Shown here: one piece after another, positions 1-12,400 of the stretch | Position numbering within the stretch: the stretch's first letter is position 1 | Layout of the letters: every line of letters begins with the position of its first letter | NCBI GenBank assembly: GCA_036583965.1 | Contig: JAZBQD010000001.1 | Location: forward strand, 28,616,597 to 28,680,596 | Reading direction: 5' to 3' | DNA: 64,000 bases | Origin: Prunella strophiata | Taxonomy: Eukaryota; Chordata; Aves; Passeriformes; Prunellidae | Made by a program: the position numbers and the translations under genes | Notes under the pieces: generated by a model | The model's database searches: none | What the model was told of the DNA's origin: nothing | Seen by the model: only the letters and a program-made list of their open reading frames with translations

Positions 1-45
1 AAAAAAACCCACCCCAAACAAAACAAACAAACAAACAAACAAAAC
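1..45. repeat. (AAAC)n low-complexity tract
   Basis: AAACAAACAAACAAACAAAC at the left edge of the window. Confidence 0.9.
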
Positions 46-378
46 CCTCAAAAACTTTATAAGAGTTACAGGTTTTGTTGAATCCTTGAAAAAGGTTTCC
101 AGAGCTAAGTTGGTCACTGAGAGGGATTTATCCACCTCATGCAGCAAGTGTCACTGAGTGTCTCCAAATCACTCAAAGCAGTGAGCTGGCCTATCATTAT
201 GGCACACTGCAGAACAATGTGGGTTAAGTCCTAGATGCCTGAGAATATTGATGATATCAAGTACCACAGTGATCTTTAATCTACCCCTTCTTTATATCTG
301 CAAGTGAAAATATTGAGCAGGATTTTGCATCCAGGTGGGAAATTAAATTTAAAGGCCAAAACCAAAGAAATTGCTTAC

Positions 379-452
379 CCAGTAACATTTCTTAACATTT
401 CTGCACCCCAATTATGAGCCTGTGTAGCAAAGATCTCTAATTTGACTTCCAC
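379..452 (-). CDS. Ammonia-lyase-like gene, coding exon 11 (last seen)
   Basis: Residues 498-521 plus two bases. Encodes VEVKLEIFATQAHNWGAEML, fitting the last strand-helix of an ACT-like domain. The acceptor is GAAACCTCAG|GTGGAAG. At the 3' side ACTGG|GTAAGC is both a good donor and, read through, an in-frame TAA (378-376). The protein may therefore stop here at 522 residues, or gain a few residues from an exon outside the window. Confidence 0.78.
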
Positions 453-3400
453 CTGAGGTTTCACAAAGTAAGTCAGGTTGGACCTGGACAGCAATAGTAT
501 GAAATCAGTAGGACCACACCTTTGCCAAACCAGTTGAAATAAGAGATGCCCCATGAGACAAATGGTTCTTTTAAGAGACACCATTAGCTGGTAACACCTC
601 TTCACTGTTTCTGCATCCAATCCTCAACAAAGGAATAATAGCTTTGCTCTGTGCTCTTGGTGGATAAGAAACAAAACTGAGTCCCTAGTTCAAAACAAGG
701 ATTCCTTAAGAGTAAGGGTGTTCTCTATATTGCTTTAAGGCAAACATCTCAGACAATTACAGCCAGCCTACACAGCTGGCTCTTCAAGTTCTGGATGGAT
801 GCTGCAGCTTGCTCACCTCCTCCAGCACCTGCCACACATGTCAGGAGGGTTCATACCAGCAACAGAGCAATGCAACACCTGGAGTACTTCACCAGGGTGT
901 TGCAACAGCGAGTAAAACTGGTCCTGTGTTATTTATATGCCTGCTAAGTGTTTGGCAAGAAGCTGTACAACACAGAGGGAGCAATCTGTGACACTGTGCA
1001 CACTCTGTTGGACTTCTTCAACATAGGCATAAAGAGACAGGGAAACAGAATAAACCAGGGGAGGCCAGTACTGTTAGAGAAACTGAAATTGCATCTCATC
1101 TTACCTCGACAGTGAAGAGCTCAGACGTCACAAATGTGCGTTCTTGTTTGATATCCAAAACTCTAGATCAAATAAGGGACAAATTAGAGATCACAACAAT
1201 CCCTTGTCACTGCAAAACAGCTTCTGAAAGTGTTTGGAGAGTAAATATCCTTCCTTCTTTCTGAATTAGACACAATTCTATGCTACAAAGCTGTTTTCAG
1301 ATTGGAACAAAAATGAAGGAAATAAAACTTTTCTGCAATATAACAAGAAAAAACCCTTGGATTAATTAATTACTTACAGACTTGGCTTCAGAGATGTTTG
1401 GAAATATTTACCAATCTTTAATAATCTTTGTGCTAGTCTGTGATTCTATTTCCCAGCTATTAGTCTGATTTACCTTGCTTCTTCCCGAGCCAAAACCTCC
1501 AGTAGCTTTGACATGTCTCCTGGGCAGTCAGAAATCACCAGGGAAAATCTGCACACTCTGTTATCCAGGGTCAGGGCACGAGCTATGCACTGCTGCAGCA
1601 AATGTAATTCCACATTTCCACTGCATATAACAACTGCCACTCTGAAAACAGAAAAACAGGAGTTTTGATTAGCACTTGCCTGTGTAAAGGAACTATAAAT
1701 CATAAACACTGTATTAATATCAGCCTAAAGTCTGCTAGAACCTCCCCTCAATAAGTATTACAGGCTTAGAGAGCTCCTGCCTCAGTATCCATTGTGAGCA
1801 GGTAGGGGAGGCCTAGAAGTTGGCTGCATTAGTTGGTCTGAAATGTTGTTTTCATTTCACATTTCCTGGAGATTTGAGTTTTGTTAGAGATAATTAGCTA
1901 GAGAACTGTAGGTCTAGGTTTCAAGTTTTAAGAATTTGACATAATTCTCACCTGGAAGTTCTAAGTTTCAGCCCCTTACTGATCAGACAATGTGTATGTT
2001 CAAGGCTTTCTGTAGCCATTGATTAAATTCATCACAACCCTGAAAACTGCAGAAATATTTGAAGTGCAAGTGAAGAGCCACACGATTAGTCTATGAAAAT
2101 CTCTCTGCAGAGTCAAACTTAACCTCTCTGCATTTTCCCTTTTATTTTAGCTGTACTGAAATGTGTTGCTGCTCTGTGTGCACTGTCAGCCTCTTCTGAA
2201 GAATTGCCTCAGCACTATTTTAGTGTACAATGCTGTGCACAAGAAATTTTATTTTGTCTTGAGAGATGTATGTTTAAATACATTCTGGACTATGACCTGA
2301 GCCAAGGCTCAATCCACTTAAGTGCTGAGTCCTCAAGCTGAGAGGCAAGGCAGCACTTGGCCACACATTGAACACTAAGCTCAAGGATAATCCCTCTGTG
2401 TGGACAGTTCTCAGGACTGGAGGCAGGTGCCACTGGGTCACTGCAGCAGGCAGCCCAGCTCCTGTCCCACCACAGACAGGGCTGCATTCCACAAGTGCAA
2501 GGAGAGGAGACAGCAAGAGCAGGACACTGTCCTGGCAGGTGCCACGATGCCTCCTGGAGCTGTAACTGCCTTTCCCCCAAATATCTGAGAACTGAGGAAA
2601 GGGACAAGATGTGTCAGGATTCCAGGCTGGCATCTGCCTGGTTCAGCACAATCTTACCACCTGTGACCAGTCCAGTCAGGCTGAAGTTTCTGCCACCAAC
2701 GAGCCCCTTGCCAGTTCAGGGGCAGGAACTGCCTTGTCACCCATAGAACAAACAGATTTTCACTGCTCCCCAGGACCAAGGTGCTCAGTCCCATGTTTTT
2801 GCCATGTTCCCTGTTTGCAGGAGCTGCTGTACCTTTTACCCTTCAGCTCAGGCAGCTTCCCTGCCACCAATGCTGCAAGCCCAATGGCCCCTTCTGCATC
2901 AACCGTGGCTCGTTCATACTCCAGCAGCCTCAGCATTGAAATGAGGATGTCCTCCTCCCTGGAAACAAGAGACTTGGGTCAAAACAAACCACATCAAAAG
3001 AGAAGATTTACATTTATGTGTAACTGGGTTCTGGCCATCCACCCAGATACATGTGACCCCAAGGTGTGTTAAAGGCTGCTGTGTTGCTGGGGGTGAATGT
3101 CCATCTCAGACTCATTATTAACTGAAAGACAGGATGGTTTTTTTTACTAGAAATATAACGTAAATCCTAGTAGTAAGTATATCCCACAAATGTGGCCTTT
3201 TTGTGAAGATTTAGAAGAGGTTTGTCAAGGGCTGCCTTCAAGTGTTATAGAATACAAGGCCAAGTTTTACACCCAGAGCATGACCAGGTAGTGGTGGCAG
3301 GTGAAATTTTGGCCAAAGTGTGAGTTTGGACAACACTTTTAGTCATATCATGTAGTTTCCTCCTCCTGTGAGGAGCTGGGAGTTGGACTTGATAATCCTT

Positions 3401-6400
3401 CATGGATCTCTTCCAATTTGAGATATTCTGTGATTTCTATGGTATGTGGGTCTGGGTTCAAAGTCTTCAGTGCCCCTCTTGGAAGGAAAGGTACCCCATC
3501 CCCACACTCCCCCAGTCTGCATGTTGCATTTTTCATATACAACCATGTGCATCCAGCATTATTTATTTCACTGTTTTTCTTCACCTACCTCACAGCAACA
3601 ACTTTATCCACAAGCTTCCCAGTCAGCTGCAAAGAATTGCTGCCAAAGCAAACTCCACTCACATCTGCAGATTTCAAAAGACAAAAATATGAGGTTGGCT
3701 GCTTTAGACATATTCAACATTTTTTAGAGCCCTGGCTGGTTTGTGCCCTTAATGAGTGCAGCACACTGCTGTTACATGACCTTAAGTTGCTTGATTTTTT
3801 TCCATGTGACAGAAATGTGTTTGGCAATGAAAGACCAAATCTCGCAAGAAAATTTTGCCATTTTGGACCCCTTCAAGAAACTTCTGATACTTCACTGGCA
3901 TTGTTGCAGTGTGAGAGTGACCCTGTAGCCCAGTGCTTTTCACTGTTCCATGGGGATTGAGAGGAGACCCAAGCACAGCACTGGGCTTGTTAGCTCCAGC
4001 AGGACAGCTGGCTAAGAGTGCAGACACAGGCAGAGCTAACCAAGAGAAATTAGAAGTTTCTTACAAAACTCCCATTTAATCCAGAACTTCCAGAGATTTG
4101 AACATCAGGCAAACAGGATGTTCTTAAATTGCTTAATAGATGAGGTTTTTTTGAGCAAATGATACGGAAACAACTCTACCATTTATAAACACTTTTGTTC
4201 TGAGAACAGTTTTGTGTCTAAATATTTAAGCACTGCATCGTTTTCCTGCCTTTTCCCACATCAGTTTTTTACACAAGAGCTTTCCCATTGATTTCACTGG
4301 TTTAGGTGCTGCATGTGAACACAGTGTTCAGACAAATACTTTCATATTTAGAAGTATTCATGTGCACTGGAAATAGTATTTTACCCCATCAGGTTGTGGG
4401 GGAAAATGTGGCAGAAGTTTCTCTTGCAGCTTGAACTAAATTCTGACTCCTCAGAGAAATCCCTTAAAATATGTTTGAACTGAAATAATAAGAAAATTAT
4501 ATAGTTGGAGAAATCTGTTACAACCTTTATTTTACCTCCAAAAGAATACTGCATTTTCTCACCTCCATAGAAGTGATGATTGTTGCAGGCCTGGTCATCA
4601 TTTGGGTGGCCAGCTTTTAAAGACTGTTGCAATACTGGGAAACTTTCAGATTCAACTCCCTGAGGAAGAGAGATGTTGTCACTTTTTTATTGAACCAGTT
4701 ATAACAGAAGTTGCCACCAAAGTAGACAGCAAAATCTACAGAAAGTTCCTCTTCAAATTAACAATCAATTTCAAGTGGCAAAACAACCATGCTACCACTA
4801 AACTTATTCCGTGGCTTACTTAGGACCAAATTTTTCCAGTAAGAACTTTTTTCAAAACACAGAACTGGACTTTTATTTGCTTAGGAAAAGTCTTCCCACA
4901 CTTTTCTCTTAATTCCAGCCAAACAGCCAAGGGACAGGAACTTCCCTGGTTCTTACAGGGTCTTCTCTGAGGCAAAGCCCATGGGCTCAGATAGTTCCTG
5001 TCCCCAGCACAGGCAGTCTCTGCAAGTGTCACTAGGTACCAGTGTCTTTTGTAAACAGCTGTGGTGAAAGCCACCCAAATGCAATGCTTAATAGGTGAAA
5101 GGCAACTTACAATTACAGAAATATGTGGGTTGAGGTGTTTGAGTGCAGCAGCTGACCCTGCCAGCAAGCCACAGTGGCCTCCTGCAGGGAAAATCACCGC
5201 GTCCAGCTTTGGCACCTGCTCGTACATCTCCAGCCCCACGGTGCCCAGGCCTGACAGGTACACAGCACTGTCCTCCCTGGGGAAGGAAGGGCACAGATCA
5301 GCAGAGCTCACACTTGTCAGTGCACTAATAACAATTCCATCCACTACTTTCAAGATATTGTTCAGCAGAAAATGATAAATGTGAGAGTAAATCAGCAGCA
5401 AGTGAGGGGAGGAGGTGATGCAACAGGATGGTGCCATCAGGTGGATCATAGCATGCTGCTGCCCTACTGGCAGAAAACTTGTGCTGTAGACAAGCCCCTC
5501 AAAGAGTCCTCAGACTGAAGAGCACTTAACTCCCACTTGTTATCAGGGGTTTACAGAACTGGCAGGGAGAAGTCATATTTCCATTGCCATCGCTTCCTTC
5601 AGCTTCATAAATTTTAAATGTTGCAGTCTAAACTACAAGAAAAGCCCCAGAAAGAAATCCCCTCTTTACTTATCAGTGGATTTAGTGTTTGTGATGAATG
5701 GAAATTTTAATGAGATTTAAGCAGTTTGTTCAATCTCATAAATATCAAGGAGATTGCTAGAGTTGTCTTTCCACACTCCAGGGCCAATATCTGATACCTT
5801 TGCATTAAGCAAAGCATTTAGTCAGTGCCAAAATATTTACTGGTAAAATACTTTCAGGCAAATGTAGTATAAATAATAGGGACAAGCAGCATCAAAAAAT
5901 TGAAGAAAACTCCACTGTGCAGTCATGACTGACTTGGATCTATTTCTAAAAGCCAGTTTGCATTTCATTTCCAAGTCAGCAATGATGTAAATGTAGAACT
6001 ACACGTAAGAAAAGAAATATGACCTCCCTGTACATTCTGCTTTTTCTGGCAAACAGAATTCTAGATCCAATGGCTGTACTTGATTTACTTGACCCAAGAA
6101 TGTTTGGGTACTAAGAAACTGTTTTTATTACTGTACCTGTTAGACAAGCCCAGAGAGGCTCAGTGCAGGAGCACAAAATTCCTGCAGGGAGGAGACCAAG
6201 GCCCTTGAGAAGTTACCTCACATATATATAAAGACATAGAAAGTTCTTCAGGGCAAGGGTCTAAATAACTACATAAGAAAGGATAGGATTAATGAACTTC
6301 CACTCCTGCAGTACAGCCAAAGACAAAGGCAAGAAATCATAGTGGAATGAGTCCTTGTATTTACTGTCTTCATCAAGATACTGAAGGAGCTCTCTCCTCC

Positions 6401-9400
6401 TCCTTATATATGACAAAATATATCACTGGCTTCCTGAACAATTCTGGAGACTTATTCCCAAATAAGATTCAGATCCCAGTTTGTAGAGCTACCCCTGCCA
6501 TAGCTACATGGGGTACAAGGCGACCTGCAAAAATGAATGAAGGCATGGGATATTCAGTGAAGGAATAAATCCTCTCTAACAACTGAAAACTGTCCAAATG
6601 AGACTGCTCTGGGCATGGAGAGCTGTTAGCAATTTGAATCAGTAGTTCAGATCATCATTTTTTCCTTGCTAACATGCCAGTTGAAACATCAGTTCACTGA
6701 TCCGCCATCAGCTTTTATAAGAAAATGGGTGATTTTCTTTGCATTGTGACTGATACTTTTGCTTTTGAAAGTAAAAAATATATCATATGCCACTGAGGCA
6801 AAATGGAGGAAGAGGGCAGATAAATCTAAAGACTGTAGACTGAAACAAGCATTTTTGAGCTAGAGCTAGAAACGTGGATATTTGCCCTCTGAAATGTGTG
6901 ATATATCAGCAATCAAAGATGGGCTGTCAAGCTTTGGTTTGCCAATGAAGTTTTGGTGTGGCAATTAGAAGGCTCTGTTCCTATCTGTTCCAAGTAAAGA
7001 ACTCAGAGTCTGTTGGATAGAGTAGCAGAAAAACCAGAGCACAAATAATCAGGTTTGATCAGCTTTTAGATATGGAGTTACACAAGAAAAAATGGGCTCT
7101 CAAGGATGGAAGGTGTGCAATTCAATGTGCACCACTCTTTCCTCCCTGATTCACAAAGGAATGCTTCTCACATCCTCACAGAGGTACCGAGTTAGTTATT
7201 GGCAATAATCACATTGCATTTATAATGAGGTCCTGAGCCCCTGTAGTTAGCAAAAATTTCATGGCACCTAGGCAGCAATTAGACAGACTAAATGATTGAA
7301 TTCCAATTTGAAAAATCACATTTCCTTCCTGGGATTCCCCAGGAAGTTGCAACTGAGTAAAAGGTGTGCTTCACCTATTTGAATTCTTGCGTGGTCATTT
7401 TCATGACACAGTATTTTAATTGCACTCAAGCAATGGGAAGAGCTGGCAGTGCCACACCCAGCTGCAGGCACAGCCCAGCCCAGTCACGTAGGGTCTGCTT
7501 CAGGAAGGGCACAATGAACTTCCTGGGGGAGGAGACCCAGAGACCAAATTGCTAGGGATTGCATTCAAGCTGGAATTAAACTGAAATAAAATGACATTTT
7601 GGAAGTCCCATTCTAACACCTGTGAGCTCAGCTGGTATTTTACAAACAGCTTTGGCAAGTGACAAGAATGTGTGTCAGACCCACACCAGAGAAGACTGGC
7701 TATCCATAAAGGCATACATTACACTTGGGAAATCTCTCCAGGTCTACACCTAACAAAATATTTTTCAGATATCCCATTATGAAAAGCCTCACAGTTGAAG
7801 CAGGGGGTTTCTTCCTTTTTCTTTTTTCTTTTTTTCCAGTGAAAAATTGCATCTATGACGGTTTTAATTAAACACAGTCACAGATTGAACAACTTGTTTC
7901 TTGTAACCTGAAACAAATCAGAGTGCTTTAGTATTATTAATGGTAGTGTGTACATTTAGAGTTAACTAAAGAATTAACCTACAGCCACTATCATATTAGT
8001 CCATAGACATCCCTAATCACAGAGTTTGCCTAATTTAGGGGCAGAGAAGAGCATTTCATTTTGGCCTCCATCCCCAGCTGTTACAGAAAGACATGATTTG
8101 TGCCTGGGAACACCTAACTGTCCGTATTCCAGGTAAGAGGAGCATTTGGATGAGCTGTGACAACATTTCAATGAAACAAATTGTTTTTGTAGAGCTGTGC
8201 AGGCACCTAATGAGCCCTTTCTGGCGTGCCTGGCCCTCACTTACTCTTCCAGGTAGAGGTAGCCAGTTCTCCTGTGCCAGCCTGCGGGCGTGCACCTGGG
8301 ACTCCTTGGCCGAGGTGCCGTAGGAGATGACCATGGCGCCGTAGTCGCGGCACGTCCGCAGCCTGCCCGGGGCCGTGCTGCTGGGCAGGATCACAAACAC
8401 AGGGACACGCAGCTCTGAGGCGTGGTGAGCAACAGCCATGGAGAAGTTGCTGTCCGAAGCCACGATCACCCCTTTTCTTTGCTGCTCCTGAAAACCAGGG
8501 TTGTTACTGCGCATTAGACAGTGTCACACAGCTGTCCCATATGATCCCGGATCGTTCTAAGGATCTGGCTTCCTTTTTTCCCCTTTACTAGCTGATTGAA
8601 TTGTGATGTTATGGTGCACTGTATGCATGTCTGGTGTGATCTCAGGATTTGCACACAAAGGTAAAACAGTACAAGATCAATCCCTGTGCCTGCACGCCTC
8701 TGGGTTCAATTCTTGTGCCATGGGAAAGAGCTGAAAAAACTCCAACTGATCATGGAAGAGCTGATAGCTGGTCCCTCAGAGCTTTTATCTGCTCTGCTTG
8801 TATGAAATTATTTCATTTTGGCTTCCTTTTAATAGAAGATTAATTTCTATTTAATTTAATTTCTATTATTAACGAAAGGCAGGAATAACCACTGCTCTGG
8901 GCTGCTGTCTCATGCCTATTGTAACAATTATTACTGCAGAGACTCCTATGACAATGGCAATAACCTCCTATGACAAATGATAAACAAGCTATTCATGTAA
9001 GAAAACTGAAATTCATTACAAAATCAATTGGTGATCTACATCTTTGTCATCACTTATTGTAATGAAATTTCATCATCACTCATCAGTTTGGTGGTTTCAA
9101 CATATCAGGACTACAGTACACATAAAAACATTTGCATCTTAATGCCACAGGAAAATGTTGATGTTTCCATTTTGCAAGCTTTTGTTTCAAACATTTTTAA
9201 GAATTTCACCAGCAGATCAGTCAATTTTAAATAAAGTAACATTTTACATTCAGACCTACCTCTGTTCACATGCTGTGTTCAGTACAATGATTCTAAAGAC
9301 AAGAAACACTGTGATTCCATGGAGATTAGAGGTAAATTTATCTTTAACTCTGCTCCGTTTTTGTGAAGCAGAACTACTCTACTTCTTTTTGGATGCTGAC

Positions 9401-12400
9401 ATTTTGCTATACCTGAGGCAATGACATCAGGAGGTAAAGTACACCTCGTTCCTTCACAGACCCCGTGTACTGGAGGAACTCCTTCTTCAGGTAGATGTCC
9501 ATTCCATACTGCTTGGATAGCCTAGAATACTGGAGCAGATAAATAATATCATGTCAATATATCTACTATTAAGAAAAATCTTCCACACCCCATCAGCTGC
9601 CTGTTGAGGCGTAAATTCTACTGCTATTTATGAGCTCTAAAAAGTAAAATTCATCTTCTGGTTCTTTATAAATTCACAACAGTGTGTTGTTACCTACCAG
9701 GTCCTCCTGCTTTATGGAACTGATTTTCAAACTCATAGCAGTGAAATATGGACCACGTGCCATTAACTACTCTGAAAACACCACTTGCTTTGGATCTTAC
9801 TGTTCAAACACAGGCATTAAAATAAATATTTTTAATTATCTCAAAACCCATGCTTCCAGCATTTGCCAGAACTGGATATTGAATACCCAAAAAATAAGGT
9901 CATCCTCTAATAGATACAAAAGCCATCAGAAAATATGTCCTTGAGCCCCATAATGGCTCTGCTATTTTGCATCCTGAGGCCAATAGAATATTAGTAAAGG
10001 ACATTTCTTACTCAAAGAAAAATAGAAACAATAAAAAACAATTTCCCAGGACTGCAAGTGTAAGCAGCAGCTGTTTGGAAAAGATTAGTGTTTGGAATAG
10101 AAATGATGCCTGAGCTGAGGGGAATTAGCAAGCACATTACATGCAATGCAGTGTCCGAGTGTATGATTTAAAAAAAAAAAAATTAATGGCAAATATTTGT
10201 TAAGATTTATACTAAGACACTCACAGCATGCATCAACATACTAATTTCCTATTACCATATTCATTAAACCAAGAGTTTTACACAAGATAACTTGTGAAAT
10301 AGAGCTGCAGTAAGGCTGTGGGTGCCAGCTCCCCAGGCTTACTGCAGGTCTATTTCAGAATTGGCTCCATCATCTCTATTGGCTGCCAAAGCAAATGAGG
10401 CCCTGGTGATTTAGGGGATCAAGTCCTCATTTAAGATAAGTCATGAAGTGAGACAGATCCAAAAACCTGCATGATAAAATATTTATCTCAAGCAATATTT
10501 AGTGGTGTCACATGTACAATGTACAGTGTACACACTAATATGCACTGACATGGCTTTTAGACTGCAGGACTTTCCCAAGGGAATTTATAGAAACTAAATA
10601 CATCTGAAGCAGATACCTGCTTTAAAGTATTCAGTTAAACTACATGTTTCAGGTGAACGTTTCAAGGCTTTTTAGTGGATTTCCAAGCATACGTTTAAGT
10701 TCCTCACCCATAGGTGGGGCCAGATTCTCTATTTTGCTCCTGAAAATCCTGACATGAGAGCTACCACTTGCTGCTCCTTTGCAAATCTGGCTGCAGAAAC
10801 TGAAACAATGGAAAGTGCTTAGCACACTAATAGGATAATAGTTTATATCCTAAACATCCTAATCTATAGAGAATGCCTATGCAAAATAGAACAAGAACAC
10901 CATAAAAGAAATGCTACTAGTGTGCCACATACCATACTTGTTTTTGTAGAGAATTGGATTCTAGAGCAAACAATCAGAAAAAGGATTTAAGGAGATGAAT
11001 CCTGTGCATAATAAAGTTGCTAAGTCTCCTACATTTAAAACTGTGTCATTAAGTCACTCTTTCCCACAGGAGTGGTGTACTATAGATTGATGTTTATCTT
11101 TAATTTTGGCACTCAGGATTTTAATTCTTTAGGTTATCCTTGTTGTATTCCTTTAACTGAGGATTTTTTCATATAGCCTAAAAATAGCAATTCCTTGTAA
11201 CAAAGCAGGCATCAGTGCTATTTGCAGTTGAACTGACCTGATGTGTGACCTCCTAAGACTCACTGAACCAGCCTGTAAGATTTCCTTTTAGTCACTGTGA
11301 TCTTATCAAAGGACTACAGATACCATCTCTAAGGTACAACACAGAGCACAGCCTCCCTCTGGCATCCACAAAGCTAACACAACTCAACCCTTACAGCTCC
11401 TTCATCAGTAGCCAGCCAGGTGTCCAGTTTGATGTCAGTTCCTAGTTTTCTTATGCTTAATACCTCTTGGACATGTTACAATTCAGTCATGATGCCATAT
11501 CTCAGCTCCCAGGCAAACTCCTAAGGAACCAGGATGCTCCATCCATGGTTTTACCTGCAGATTAGGAACCACCCTGCAAAGTGCTCCTCCCTTCAATTAA
11601 CTGAGTAGATTATAGCCACACTCACTTTTTTAGTCTAAACAAATATCCTTGAAAGAGACTCTTACCTCTACATGATGAGTTAAATTAAAGGTTTTCTGTG
11701 TTTTTTCTTGACACCACTCTGTGCTATTGAAACAATGCACGAAATACACTAATAAATTCTGCAGGAGCATTACTTTGAATAACAACAGTCATGGGCTATT
11801 TTCACACTAAAATATACAGGTTTTTATATGGGTATAGGTTTGCCACAATTCTGATAATTTTAAAAGTATAGTTCATAAAAAAAGACTAAAGAAAGTGAGA
11901 CTAATTAGCTTGGAACAGTAAATGCAGAAAGGGGATACAACTGGATTGCATAAATCTGCCAGGGACAACCAGGAGAAAGGAGCTATTTAAGCTGAGGGGT
12001 GTCATGGTTTAACATCAGCTGGCAACTAAATATCATCCTTACCACTCACTGATTTCCCTGCCCCTGTGCTCTGGGGACATGAGAATTGGAAGGGTAAAAG
12101 TGAGACTGGGTTGGGATAAGAACAGTTAGTAAGAATAAATAAATAAATAAATAACAACAATGTAATTAAAAGGAAAATAACAAAGAGAGAGAAATAAGAC
12201 TCAAGAAAGACAGCTTATGCAAATGAAAACAATTGCTCACCAACAACCAGCTGATGACCAGCCAGGCCCTGAGCCACAGGTCCCCAGCCAACTTTCCCCC
12301 TAATTTTATTGCTGAGCAAGGTGTCAGATGGTATAGAATGTCCCTTTGGTCAGCTGGGGTCAGCAGCTCCAGCTGTGTCCCCTCCCAACTCCTTGTACAT

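Noticed and set aside
3418..3960. 180-codon open frame on the plus strand
   Set aside because: It overlaps a CR1 3' end and lies antisense to the coding exon at 3589-3664.
4820..5449. 209-codon open frame on the minus strand
   Set aside because: Only 5111-5272 is coding; the rest is intron read in frame with ammonia-lyase-like exon 5.
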